DNA of 60,000 bases. Source: Owenia fusiformis (taxonomy: Eukaryota; Annelida; Polychaeta; Sabellida; Oweniidae). The stretch is from assembly GCA_903813345.2 (NCBI GenBank), contig CAIIXF020000009.1:28186740-28246739 (forward strand), in the 5' to 3' direction. The notes under the pieces were generated by a model. That model was not told where the DNA came from. It did no database searches and saw only the letters and a program-made list of their open reading frames with translations. The position numbers and the translations under genes are program-made. Numbering within the stretch: the stretch's first letter is position 1; each line of letters opens with the position of its first letter. Below, one piece after another: positions 27,060 through 41,000 of the stretch.

Positions 27060-28545
27060 GTCCTCTCAAATTATGGTCCTACTCTCCATTGATTTATATG
27101 ATGACCTAAATACAACCCTTTCCCCTATTATCTTAAATATGCTATACTGTAACACTATTATTCCCAAAAGTAGGTGGAAGAACATTGTGTTCACTCAAAT
27201 AACAAAGGTTCAAATGCAAGCGACATTCTTTAAATCGATCATGTACAAGGGACTAGGCTATTTTAGAATGGGTAATTTCGAGGTACTGAGGCCAGTTATA
27301 TGGTGGAATGTTGCAAGACGTTTTCCTGTTGCTTTTAATGGGTGCAAAATAATGGTGAAACTACTTATGGATGAACATTCGCTTAACTCCAAATATAGGG
27401 GTAGCGAGAATAAAACACTGTCATGTTTATTGTGCGACACCTACGAAAAAGAAGATGTGGAGCATTTTTTACTTAAATGCCCTTCAAATGAATATGTCAT
27501 ATTCAGAGAACAACTTAATACTCATTGTTATGAATGGGATATCCAAATGAATGTTAAAAACCTCCTTGGCATTGGTACGGAAGAATGGCATTTTACAAAC
27601 GAACAAACACTTGAGTGTCTAAAAGATATTGCACGTATAGTCATGCAACAATATACGTGCCGTCAGCGATATCTAACAAACGTATACACTTAATGTAACT
27701 TCACTCAGTGGAGGAGGGTGGCCCTCAAGGGAGGTACATGAGCCGACCAGGGGACTATCCTCTCTCCCTGAAATTAAGTTAATATCTAACTATTATGGAT
27801 GAACAGTCCTAAGCTTGGGGAAGGTACAATAATAAGCAATGCTTTCTTGTTCTTTTTGTTGATTGGTAGTTGCAACGTCAACGCGGCAGCCTGACGTTTT
27901 TGCAACAAACGATTGTGTCTCTTAAGCAGCCTGTACATTTTTGGTTTTACTCGCATATTTGTATTTATATTTATGTACATTTACTTTACATACTAATTTA
28001 GAATTGCACCATATAGCAACACCACCAACCTCTAATTAACATAAATTGTATATTTATTTTACTAGCCTACAACATATTGAAAGCATCTATACTTTCATAC
28101 AGTACTGCAGTACCGACCTTGGGGAAGGTACGATGATATATGCTATGTCTTCTTTTTAATTTTATAGAAAATGCAGCTTCATAATGTCATTTTTTGATTA
28201 ATCTCAAGAGTGTTAGGTAACAGGTCGATTTAGGCCTACGGCGTTCGTCTACGCGGTAGCTAGGCGTCGTCGTTGGTTCAAAAAAAAACCAAAACAAACA
28301 ACAAAGCAATGAGCGTTTGTAAAATATAGTTACTTTTTTATAATTACGTTACAATTAGGTGTTAGGCCAATCTTGGTCGGCGGCGTGCGTCTACGCGGTA
28401 GCTAGGCGTCGTCGTCAGTTAAAAAGCAACGACATTGTTTGTTTGTAAATAGTGATTATTTTCAATTGCAATTTAACATAATTTGTATACATGTATCTCC
28501 TTTATATAAAGGGCAATAAATATATACATACATACATATACGCAA
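27060..28545 (+). mobile_element. 5'-truncated LINE fragment with long 3' UTR
   Basis: The frame 27073-27693 (206 codons) matches the C-terminal part of the LINE protein at 53638-55890. Both have RP(I/V)(V/I)WW, MVKLL and a C-x2-C-x8-H-x4-C knuckle with (D/T)xEHF. The 3' UTR has GACCTTGGGGAAG, also found at 56229 in the other LINE. It also carries a block repeated about 140 bp apart (TCTACGCGGTAGCTAGGCGT at 28250 and 28391). It ends near an ATAC-rich tract at 28526-28545. Confidence 0.65.
27073..27693 (+). pseudogene. LINE ORF2 C-terminal fragment
   Basis: An open frame of 206 codons without reverse-transcriptase motifs, containing RPVIWWNVARRF and CLLCDTYEKEDVEHFLLKC. It is the 3' remainder of a truncated LINE and has no role of its own. 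Confidence 0.6.
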
Positions 28546-29001
28546 TCAGGGCCAATAAGGGCCGTTTAAAAAGGGGACCATAATTTCTTTCACACTGGAA
28601 TCATATCAAAGATCCAAAATGACCAAAAACAAATGTTCCTTTGATATGATTGTACTGTGGTCAAATGGCATGGGTTAATTAAATATGTATCATTTTGTTT
28701 CATTGTTTCGTATTCACCAATGTTTTAGGACAAACCTTCTGATTGACCCTTTTTAGACAAATATTAACTATTTTAAGAAACTTTGCAAAAACAACGCTAG
28801 ACTTTGGACTTAAGTCATAAGATATCATTTAGCGTGACGCAAACCACGAACTGACATCATCATGGCATGAAGACGGCATTTGTTGTGTGTTATGTAATGA
28901 TTATTCCGCAAAAGAGCCTGGACATTAGATTGTAGGTCGCTGTTTGAGGCGCCCGTAAGTCTAAATGAGAAATAATCACAAAATAGACTTAACTATCAAA
29001 A

Positions 29002-29046
29002 ATGCAAAAGGAAAGCCGTGGACCTAAAGGGGCGGAGCAAGCAAAG
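29002..29046 (+). CDS. Fusion gene exon 1 (start codon)
   Basis: ATG at 29002 (context CAAAAATGC) opens a 15-codon exon, MQKESRGPKGAEQAK, ending at a strong donor AAG|gtgagt. Its phase-0 end fits the acceptor at 31041. It is the only ATG-donor pair found in the right phase upstream. Confidence 0.55.
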
Positions 29047-32000
29047 GTGAGTATTTCAAAAGTTACCTCAAATGTTAGCTTAAGCTGCTTGAGGAAGTTT
29101 TAAAATTGTTCTACAAATTCTATCTCATCAAACTACAAGTATACATATTCGTTTTCTTTATTAATGTCTTACTTTTGCAATTTTTTGATGTGTTTTTAAT
29201 TAAAACCTATTTAATTGGCATGGTCACGCAACCATTTACACCTTTCGGGCATCTCAATGTTTTGATAGATGTTATAGATTATTACTATTTGCTTACATAG
29301 TTTATAATTTGAAAAGACAGCGTTTACTGCCAGTTGAATCTCCATAACAACTGTTGCCAGAATCTTTAGATTGACAAAGATTCCTTTAATTCATATTTGA
29401 ATATTCAATGATCTTTGAATTTGAAAAAAATCCCTTGTACTATAATTCAAAATTTAGAATTAAAGTTTGGTTATTTTTGTGTCTTCTGTTTAATGGCTGC
29501 AGCTTTTCGAACGTATGTTGACCCTTTAATACACCCATGGACTTTGATAGTGAATTTTGTCTGTCCGACATCACTTGATACTGAAAGATGCTTGAGACTA
29601 TCTATAAATGCTAGTATCTACAAAAGTCCTTTTTTGTTCTTGAAGATATATTGTAATGATTTGATATGATCATTTGATCGTCTGCACATATATGACGGGC
29701 GTAGCCAGCTTTCAGTCAGAGGGGATGCGATCGTGCCATAAACAAGCCAAAAGATTTTTTTGATTTTTACAAAAGTTGAGTTTTTCAAAAAAACTTGAAA
29801 ATTGAGCTCGAAGCTTCAACAAACAAAAACATTTTAAATCTCTTCTGTCTAACGTTTCTATTTCAATTTGTTATGGGGCGGAGGGTGTTCACACCCATAG
29901 CACCCCCTGGTTACGGTTATGTATGAGAAACAGATAATCAAGCGAAATAAACAGGTAGAAACAAAATCCTTAACTATTTTGTGGACATCATTACTTAGAG
30001 GCCATCCAAAGGAAAGGGCATCTTTCAGGGTATCGGATGAACTTGAAGTATTCCCCAAAAATAAAAGAAGGGTTGTACAAGAGAGGCATAATGTTTTATT
30101 ATCCTACCGAGGTGTTACTTATTCTGTGACTGGTTGTACATGCATCACTTGCTCATTAAAATTTCTTGTAATATTACCATGTGATCCTTACAGTTTCTTG
30201 AATTTGAGAGCAAATACATGAAATATTTCCCTTATGACGTTTTTATATACCCTGCGTGCAGAGTCTAGTTTAACTACACGAAGACGAAGCTCTCTTTTAA
30301 GAAGTGAAGTCAAACGAATGCAAAGGGTATTTTTATATTCTCTTTCCGTTAGAATTAGCAGCATACCTCGAGCGTTGGGGAATACCAATAGTGAAAAAGG
30401 GTATCTCATTAGCAGTTTATTTTTAAGTAGAATAGAATGAATTGCCGCTACATGTACCTTCAGATTCACCGGACGGCATATCAGAATCATATCGGCCACA
30501 TATCAGAATACAATTGAAGGTCATACACGTTTATACTTTATAGTGGCAAACATATCTCATATTCAAAAATGACTGTTAGTGACGTATATCATAGCCTCTT
30601 GTTGGTACACTGGCATGTTACACCTACATGAGGGGACTTTTGGACCCTTGGTGACTTGACACGCCGCATTGAAATGTAATTTTAATTTGAGGAACGAGCT
30701 AAGAACGAGCTAAAGTATAGTTTCAAGTGTAGACTCAGACAATAAATTAGGCTAAAAATATGCAATCAAATGTTAAACTTGATAAAACCTTAAATTGTCA
30801 TAAAGTAAATACTGGTATGACAACTTTGATGTCATGGTCACATTAATCACAATATTGAAGATAGACATCTTGACTCTAAAGGCAAACTACCTGAAGGCGT
30901 CATCAATACGAAGATGCTAACCTCGATCCAATTTTTAAGTATTTACAAAGTGAGATATCGTTATAATGTAATTTGATCTTATACTGATCTTATATTAACT
31001 GTGTTCCCTTCGTTCTTACACATGTTATCTTTAACTTCAGCCCCTTTCTCTAGAGGCCATTGATGAAGAGATATTACAGTTACTCCAGAGCGTCAGCGAT
31101 CAATCGAAAGAAGATGAAGACCATTTCAGGGCAGAACGAAAAAGGGTCGATGAAGCGAAGAAGAGATCGGAAGAAGCAAGACAACTAGCAGAAGACCACG
31201 AGGGGTGTATCGAGAGAAATAAAATTCGAGTTGAGAGTGATGTAAGAATTACGTTTTAATTATGTCACCATTAGAACTGGTGACATATTGTTATAGTCTC
31301 CATTTTTGTGGACTCGGTTAGGCGTCTGTACCAAATTCATTATCTTCCAATAACTGAACAAGTACCGTCCAGGCTGACTTCAATTTATTACTGTTAAAAT
31401 ATTAAAAACATGTTCAGAGTTACATTCTGTCGGCCAATATCTGTTACCCTGACAACAAATAAGTGGACTTATAACATTTTGTTCGGCGTCTGTTACAAAT
31501 TCTTACAACTCCAAATTACTGTAAGGATTACTTCAATTTTTTATTGTTAACATATATAAACATACATGAGTTCTAACATATTTCTGTTACTATGGCAACA
31601 AGTATGTGGACTTATAATCTTTTGTCCGGCGGCTGTAACAAATGTTACGACTTCCAATAACTTAGTAATTACTGTTGAGACTAATTTATTTTACTGTGAA
31701 CATACAGGGTGTCCAATAAATGAGATGAAAGATACTGTTACACCCCAGTCACATATCCTACGGCGACCTTGCGGTCTATCATTTCTGCGGCCAGTAACAT
31801 TTCTACGCTCGCCGTGGAATTTCTGCGCTCTCATACTTTTGCAGTCACATTTCCCAAAGCAGCCGCACGGTGAATTTTAAATTTCTGTTGATAAATAATA
31901 CTTTTTTTCATTTTATTTACATCGGGACAATTTATAAATGTTATTCATAGTGCTAGGATGTAATATCAAATGAAAAGTGATCGTGAAACATTGACAAATA

Positions 32001-35000
32001 ATGAATCAATCTTGTTGAGCCAGTTGATTGCTACGGGGACCTCAGAAATGATCAAATATTATAACTCCGAGTTATAATTTCTACGGCGACCCTGCGGCCT
32101 GTAAAAAACTGGATACGCCGTACGGAGGCTGCAAGGCGAGCGTAGTTTTCCTACGCTCACCGCAGAAATACACTGATTTAGTTGATCTGCGGTCGACGCA
32201 CGGCCTCCGTACGACAAATGTGACTGGGGTGTAACTTTCCTACTATTGTATTGTATTTTTGTTTACCACCAATGAAGGTGAGCAATACCTCTTGGGTATG
32301 TCCCGTATATATACGGTCGTAATTTACGTAATTAACATGGAAGATAGACCCAGAAACCCCTCCTTGAAGGAGCCCTGTGTTCTTTTATGTGCACTTATAC
32401 ATAGACATATAAGTACACACCACAACCTTTTTAATATACGAGTTGCAGACCACTCAGTCAAACACCCTGAAGTACTTCACGCAAACAAGCAAATTTTTAG
32501 TCTTGCCTGAACCGGGGATCGAATCCGGGACCTATTGCGTAAGAGGTACCTGCGCTACCGCTGAGCTACACGGGTGGACTATTACTTCACAACTTTTCAA
32601 AACATATTTAATCTTCATTTCTAGTAGCTTTATTCACCTTCCAGATACTATATCTAGTATATTTAACGTAAACGTAAATACAAAAAAAAGTCTTAAAGTC
32701 TCATTGTTATGAAAATAAGCTATTCAGCATATAAATAAAAGTCAAAAGGTGCCAGGTCTGGGGAATAGGAAGGGGGGGGTGTCCAAGAAGAGGTAGCCCT
32801 AGTGTCCTTAGTACTTTCACTTTTGAGAGAATTAATCTGAACCTTTTGATTAATATCATTTAAACTGCTTGAAAAAGAACACGAGAAATATTTTACACAT
32901 TCTTTAAGAATTTTATATACTTTGGAAATAGATAAAATTACGTCACGTGACCTGAAACAAAATGGATATCATGAGATTTTGTAATTTGGAAATAAAACAG
33001 GGAACACTTATCTTATTCAATTTTCCTCTCAAGAAGCAATTGATACATTCAAATAAAAAATAGTAATGCATTAAACAAATGTAACACGAAAGTAACATGA
33101 GGTCAACCTCATTAAAATATTCGACCGGCAAATTGCGCATCAGTATCACCGAGTCCAATGGACTTAATTATCATTGTATACAGTTTGATATATTGAATGG
33201 ATCTCAATGATATTCCGCATCGGTTAAAATCCAAGATATAACCATTTGAAATGGTTTGTGATTACATGCGTGCCATTTTCTAAAAAGAAAATTATTAATA
33301 AAAAAAGTTGTGGGGATATATAAGTCACTTTAAAATGTACTTTTGACTCTTAAAGTCCCCGTCTAAAGTTTGAAATTTTTTTTTTTTCATTCATTTACTA
33401 TTTGTCAGGACTTAAAAAGTGATTTTAGAGATTTTTGAACAAAAAAAAAATTTTCAAAAAAAAGTTGTGAACATTTCATTTCTCAAATATTCAAATTTCC
33501 CGCCATTTTTCAAAAAAAGTTGAAATTTCTTAATCATCACATATTTCTTAATGCATTTCAAATAAGATTATCTTTTTAACACCAATGCAAAGATTGAACA
33601 AAAGACACGCTATTTCAATAATAAAATGTCATATTTAATGGGCTACACCAATGTTTTAGCTTATCAAAAATATTTTGAAACATTAGTGATGTCACTAAGG
33701 TAACAAAAACTTTTTGAAAAAATTTTTTTTTTTCAATGTCAATCTTTTCTAAATATGCTAGACTTTCATAAAAACCAATGTTGATTGTCTAACCAAATTA
33801 AAAGGAAGAATAAATTATGTTTTAGATATCATTGTACCATTGGTTTCTATGAGAACTAAAATTTTGAAATGCATTTTTCTCAGAACCATTTTCATGCACT
33901 GATAAGTTCATTTCTCGCTTGTTTATCAACTGATTTTCTTAATTTTTCGGCAAAAAACATGGGAGGATGAATGCTATGAATTGATATGAATTGTGGCTAA
34001 TTAGAAGATATGAGTGACCTCTAAAAGTTGGTTTTAAATAAATTCACAAATTTTGGAACAAAAAGTCTATCAAAAACCACTTTTTGAAATTTAAAAAAAA
34101 AGTTTCACATATCACACTTTGATAACATTGGGTAAGACTACAATATTAGCCAAAGTGGTTTAAACTTTACATGGGGCCTTTAAGTCTTATCATCCACGAT
34201 TGTAATTTGTTTAATAGCAGCATCTTATCACATCTTAAAGTTCTTGAATTTTGTCACATAAGAAGCCCAGAATTAAACTCAATTAGAGAGACAATTGTTA
34301 CTCCCATTTCCAACATTTACTACATTTATTGCAGCTGCGTCGATCCAAAAACGCCATCTCCCAATTACAACAATACATACGATTGCTAAAGAAACAATAT
34401 CCAGGGGAAACACTACAGCTTGATCAACTAAAAAATGAAGAGCTTGAAATAACCAAATTACTTAAACAAATCCCATCAATAAACAAAAATTTACAAAAGA
34501 AGCCAGGGAATGTATCTAAAAAGGAATGGCAAAGTAATAGACGGAAACATGTTGAGATTCTCAGGGATCTTGGTAATCTTCGTCGAGACATTGGAGATCT
34601 TAAAAAGAAACCAATGGAGTATGTTAAAGCTATCGGCATATATGAAACAGGAATTGTGCAGTGTGGAAATGAGCTTCCTGATGAGTTAGCTGAATATAAA
34701 CGGGAAAAGAAATCTGCTCTGGAACTTTTCTTCAGGCAGTGCGTTAACACAGGGGTACCTGATGAATACTTCGAAGATGAGAAGATGAATAAAGATACCC
34801 TTAAAGGTATAAGAAACGAGTTGGATGAGAGAATCTTAGAGGTAGATAGAAACGAGGCATGTAACTGTTATGAAACTGGAATGACAAATGAAGAAAGGGT
34901 AGAACATGAAGTAGAGAGAATAAAACACATAGGAGAAATTTTTAAGTGGATCCGTGAGGAAATGAAAGCATTCCTATCAAGTCTGATAAAACAGAGTTTG

Positions 35001-38000
35001 GATCTTCTCGATTTCCATAATGACGATTTTGCTCTAATTGCATTTGGATCATTCTCAAGAAAAGAAACAACCCCTTTCTCTGATGTGGAATTTGCTGTGG
35101 TGCAGAACTCAGATGATTCGGAAATGCAACCCGAATACAAAGCAACGGTAGACAAAATGGTTATGATCCTTCACTTGAAGTTGCTAGCATTTGGTGAAAC
35201 TGTCCTCCCAGCAATGTCAATAGGTTCATTGGATCAATGGTATTTTGACTCAAGAAGCCATGTAAATATTAAACAGGGAATCTCATTTGATGGACTCATG
35301 TCAAATGCCAACAAAACACCATACTACGTTAGCCCACAAAATAACAGTTTTCGATTAACAAATACAAAAGCTGCATTCATAGCTAATTATAACAGTATGG
35401 AGGAAAATGATCTGAAAAAGGAACTTTACTTCTTTAAAGGGGACTTCACAACACTCTATGGAGACATGTCTGTCGAGGAAGAATTGAAAGAAAGTTTCAG
35501 GAACAATAAGACTCGGAGAGAAACTATTCTAAAGCTCATTCAAAATGAGCTTAGTGAAGACTTGGTCAAACTCTCCTGTATAAAGCAAATGTATTACCGT
35601 AAATACAAGAAAGAAATGCTGAAGAAAAAATCACTTCATGTAAAGAAAGAGATATACCGTTTGCCCAGTGTTGTAGTGAACAACTTACTCCACTTGATGA
35701 ACAGTGATGCAGACTGCGCTTGGGATGTTGGCGAACTAAAACGGATACAAAAAACCAAAACACACGACTTACAAATGATGCTATCTTCAGCTGCAGAACT
35801 ACGACTTAGATGTTACGCAGAGAACAAAGGTCAAGTAGACGAGTTGGAGCATGATGACATGAATCCAACAACCTTCAGTGCAAAACTCATTCTTCGCTAC
35901 TACCTAAGTGCCATCCCACTTGTCTATGCTATTGAGGTTGAAAACGCGGGGAAACCCGTAGAATACATGATAGGACAGTCATCTCTATACGATCCATCTG
36001 ACCTGAATAATGCAATCGCGCACATACTGATGCAAAATCAAGAAAAGGCAAAAGAGCATTTGAAAGAAGCAAATAAAAACTACAAGACCTCGGACCCAAC
36101 CCAACTGATAATGCACATTCTGTGCAATATATACATCGAGGATGACAGTATTAGCAAGCCTTTTCTGGACAATTTGAAAAATAGAGTTCTTGAAAGTAAA
36201 AACTCAGATACCATGAATACATATGGCTGTGCCCTCCAACAAAAGGGTAACATCGAGGACGCTACTGAGATACTAGAAACAAGTGTTGAAGAATCACCCC
36301 AAGATATCAACTCGCTAGAACTCTTGCTGTCAGCGTATGAGGAGGGTGGAAAGAAAGCAGAGTATGAAAACCTTCTGAAGAAACACCCAGCATTAGCAGA
36401 GGTAAGCACAATAATGAAATTTTTACTATGAATCAAACTTGATAATTTCTCAGACTTTTTAACTGTGTTTTACTTTAGAATCATGTACCAGGCATATCAG
36501 ATGTTTTCCTGCTCTATCGTCTCATCAGGTTACATAGAACCTAGACATGTACTTAATTCAAAAGTTTTTAAAAGTAGTTCCTGTTTTAGATATACTGTCA
36601 ATCGGCTAATACAAACATTATATTTATTAATCGATTCGTTTATTATTTGAAGTTAATAACAACGAAACAAATCTACCCATCGGTAACAATTATAAATTTT
36701 GTTTTAATCCAATCGTTTTTTTCAGATTCGCAAACTTAATAATGACCTTGAAGAAGCACAAGAATTGCTGAAGAATGCAAATGAAAAGGTAGTAAAAGCA
36801 TTACTTATCTACAGATGTTGTTTAGTGTTTGTTGTTTCTATTTAAAAAAATTTTATTTTCATATATCCTTATAGTTTTTAAAGTTGTATCAACCTAAAGC
36901 ATATGACAATATAACAAAGACTGCAAGTAAAATTGCTCTCCATCACAGGAACCTGTATCAACACCTGACAGTGACATCTATTGGTGACAGAACCCTGGGA
37001 ATATATCTCTTATAAGAGATGAAGGGTTATTATATCACTGTCAGGTGTTGATACAGGTTCCTGTGCTTTCCACACAATACTTTCACATTAACTATTGATG
37101 GTCTTTCTTCAAACATATTTGTTATACATATTCCGCCATATTGCAATTAAATAATTAAGCAATATTCTTTCAGATTCGCAAGAAGACAGACGACGTTGAA
37201 GAACTTAAAAGTGACCTATCGAGATCGCAAGAAATGCTGGATGATAAAAAATTAGAAGTATAAACATTTTTATCCTATTATATTGAGGAGAATAATTGAA
37301 CTACTTTTAATCCTTAAAATTGATTTAATATTATGGATAAATGGAAAATTAGTAGAAAGTATTAAAATATTTTATTTAAAAATCTGACAGATTAATGTAA
37401 ATGGTTTACATTGCGAATTATTGGATTGTGTTTGGCTATTTAAGACTATTGTTTTCAAATTCCTGTTGAAACAAAAGGACCGAAATGAGGATTTGAAAAT
37501 ATACATTCTTAAACACTTTATTGAATTACGATTGGAGGGTGTAGAAAGAAGGTTATTTTATGTGGTTTCTACAATAATGTTCTTTTTGTAGACGCCCAAT
37601 CATTAAAGGCCCCATGTAAAGTTTAAACCACTTTGGCTTATATTGTAGTCTTACCCAATGTTATCAAAGTGTGATATGTGAAACTTTTTTTTTTAATTTC
37701 AAAAAGTGGTTTTTGAAAGACTTTTTGTTCCAAAATTTGTGAATTTATTTAAAACCAACTTTTAGAGGTCACTCATATCTTCTAACTAGCCACAATTCAT
37801 ACCAATGCATAGCATTCATCCTCCCATGTTTTTGCCGAAAAAATTAAGAAAATCGGTTGATAAACAAGCGAAAATGAATTTATCAGTGCATGAAAATGGT
37901 TCTGAGAAAAATGCATTTCAAAATTTTAGTTCTCATAGAAACCAATGGTACAATGATATCTAAAACATTAAATATGGCATTTTATTATTGAAATAGTGTG

Positions 38001-41000
38001 TCCTTTGTTCAATCTTTGCATTGGTGTTAAAAAGATAATCTTTTTTGAAATTCATTAAGAAATATTTAATGATTAAGAAATTTCAACTTTTGTTTTAAAA
38101 ATGGCGGGTAATTTGAATATTTGAGAAAAAAAAATTTGTTCAAAAATCTCTAAAAACACTTTTTCAGTCCTGAAAAATAGTAAATGAATGATAAAAAAAT
38201 ATTTTCAAACTTTAGACGGGGACTTTAATCCCGGTGAAAGTGTGAAATGTTAATTGCAAACAATGAGTAAAGCGAGGATCAAAAAAAAGTATTTCAAGAA
38301 ATGGCTTATTTAAATGTTCGAGTAGTGGAACTTTAGTTTATATGGTATCATTCTTAAATAACAGGCACTAGATTTAATGAAATGTTCTAGAAAGTTTCTT
38401 TGGTATAAATATTGCCATTTGAGCCTCAACACATTTATAAGATTTCTATAATAATATTTCGAATGATTCTTTAATTGCAGGCTTTGGATCTTTCCTCCAC
38501 GATGAAAGCTCTACAAGATGAACTGCTGTTAGCAGCAAATAATAACCTGAGAGACGAAAAGCAAAGATCAGAGGCAGAGGTATTTAATGAAACGTACTAG
38601 AATAGTTTGGTTGATATAAATGATGCCATTTGAATAGTTTTAGAATTATAGTTGATTTCACATAAACATTGGCATTTGAGCCTCAAGACACCAATATGAT
38701 ATCAATAATATTTCAAATCCCTTTTACAATCAATGCAGGCTCTGGATCATTCCTCCAAGGTGAAAACTCTACAGGATGAGCTGTTTGCAGCAAATAACAA
38801 CCTGACAGAAGAAAAGCAAAGATCAGAGGCGGAGGTATTTAATGAAATGTTTAAGAATAGTTGCTTTCACATGAATATTGCCATTTGAGCCTCAACACTC
38901 CAATATGGTATCAATGATTTTCAAATCCCTTTTCAATTGCAGTCTCTTGATCATTCCTCCAAGGTGAAAACTCTACAAACTGAGCTCTAAGCAGCAAATA
39001 ATAACCTAACAAAAGAAAAGCAAAAATCAGAGGCGGAGGTATTTAATGAAATGTTTTAGAATAGTTGCTTTCATATAAATATTGCCATTTGAGCCTCAAC
39101 AAACCAATAACATATATAATTAAGATTTCAAATCCCTTTTCAATTGCAGTCTCTGGATCTTTCCTCCAAGGTGAAAACTCTACAGGATGAGCTGTTTGCA
39201 GCAAATAACAACCTGACAGAACAAAAGCAAGGATCAGAGGCAGAGGTATTTAATGAAATGTTTTAGAATAGTTGCTTTCACATAAATATTGCCACTTTAG
39301 CCTCAACATGATATAAATACTATTTCAAATCCCTTTTCCATTGCAGTCTCTTGATCATTCCTCCAAGATGAAAGCTCTACAAGATGAGGTGTTAGCAGCG
39401 AATAATAACCTGACAGAAGAAAAGCAGAGATCAGAGGCAGAGGTTAAATCAGTTTTTTTAGAATAGGTGCTTTCACATCAATTTTGCCATTTAAACCTCA
39501 ACACACCAATGTGATATCAATAATATTTCAAATCCCTTTTCCATTGTAGGCTCTGGATCTTTCCTCCAAGTTGAAAACTCTACAGGATGAGCTGTTTGGA
39601 GCAAATAATAACCTGACAGAAGAAAGGCAAAGATCAGAGGCAGAGGTATTTAATGATATACTTTAGAATAGTTGCCTTCAAATACATATTGCCACTCGAG
39701 CCTCAACACACCAATATTATATAAATAATATGTCAAATCCCTTTTCCATTGCAGTCTCTTGATCATTCCTCCAGGATGAAAGCTCTACAAGATGAGCTGT
39801 TAGCAGCGAATAATAACCTGACAGAAGAAAGGCAGAGATCAGAGGCAGAGGTAAAATTAATTTTTTTTAGAATAGGTGCTTTCACATAAGTTTTGCCATT
39901 TGAGCCTCAACACACCAATGTGATATCAATAATATTTCAAATCCCTTTTCCATTGCAGGCTCTGGATCTTTCCTCCAAGGTGAAAACTCTACAGGATGAG
40001 CTGTTAGCAGCAAATAATAATCTGACAGAAGAAAGGCAAAGATCAGAGGGAGAGGTATTAATGATATGTTTTAGAATAGTTGCTTTCAAATACATATTGC
40101 CACTCGAGCCTCAACACACCAATATGATATAAATGAAATGTCAAATCCCTTTTCCAATGCAGGCTCTGGATCTTTCCTCCAAGGTGAAAACTCTACAGGA
40201 CGAGCTGTTAGCAGCGAATAATAATCTGACAGAAGAAAGGCAAAGATCAGACGCAGAGGTATTTAATGAAATACTTAAGAATAGTTGCTTTCACATAAAT
40301 ATTGCCATTCGAGCCTCAACACACCAATATGATATAAATAATATTTCAAATCCCTTTTCCATTGCAGTCTCTTGATCATTCCTCCAAGATGAAAGCTCTA
40401 CAGAATGAGCTGTTAGCAGCAAATAATAATCTGACAGAAGAAAGGCAGAGATCAGAGCCAGAGGTATATGTGAATTTTTTTTAGAATAGTAGCTTTCACA
40501 TAAATATTGCCATTTGAGCCTCAAGACACCAATATGATATAATTAAGATTTCAAATCCCTTTTCCATTGCAGGTTCTTGATTATTCCTCAGAGATGAAAG
40601 CTGTACAGGATGAGCTGTTAGCAGCAAATAATAATCTGACAGAACAAATGCAAAAATCAGAGGCAGAGGTATTTAATAAAATGTTTTCGAATAGTTGAGT
40701 TCACATAAATATTGCCACTTTAGCCTCAGAGGCGGAGGTATTTAATGAGATGTTTTAGAATAGTTGCTTTCATATAAATATTGCCATTTGAGCCTCAACA
40801 AACCAATAACATATATAATTAAGATTTCAAATCCGTTTTCCATTGCAGTCTCTGGATCTTTCCTCCAAGGTGAAAACTCTACAGGATGAGCTGTTAGCAG
40901 CAAATAATAACCTGACAGAACAAAAGCAAAGATCAGAGGCAGAGGTATTTAATGAAATGTTTTAGAATAGTTGCTTTCACATAAATATTGCCACTTTAGC

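Noticed and set aside
30188-30499. 103-codon minus and 68-codon plus ORFs in intron 1 of the fusion gene
   Set aside because: Overlapping frames without motifs or splice sites; could be old transposon sequence but nothing supports it.
32507-32577. tRNA-Arg (ACG) gene
   Set aside because: Boxes A and B are present but the acceptor stem does not pair and one anticodon-stem pair is broken; a SINE body and AATAC tail follow.
34424-36436. Minus-strand ORFs opposite the nucleotidyltransferase exon
   Set aside because: Shadows of a long exon with clear family motifs on the plus strand.
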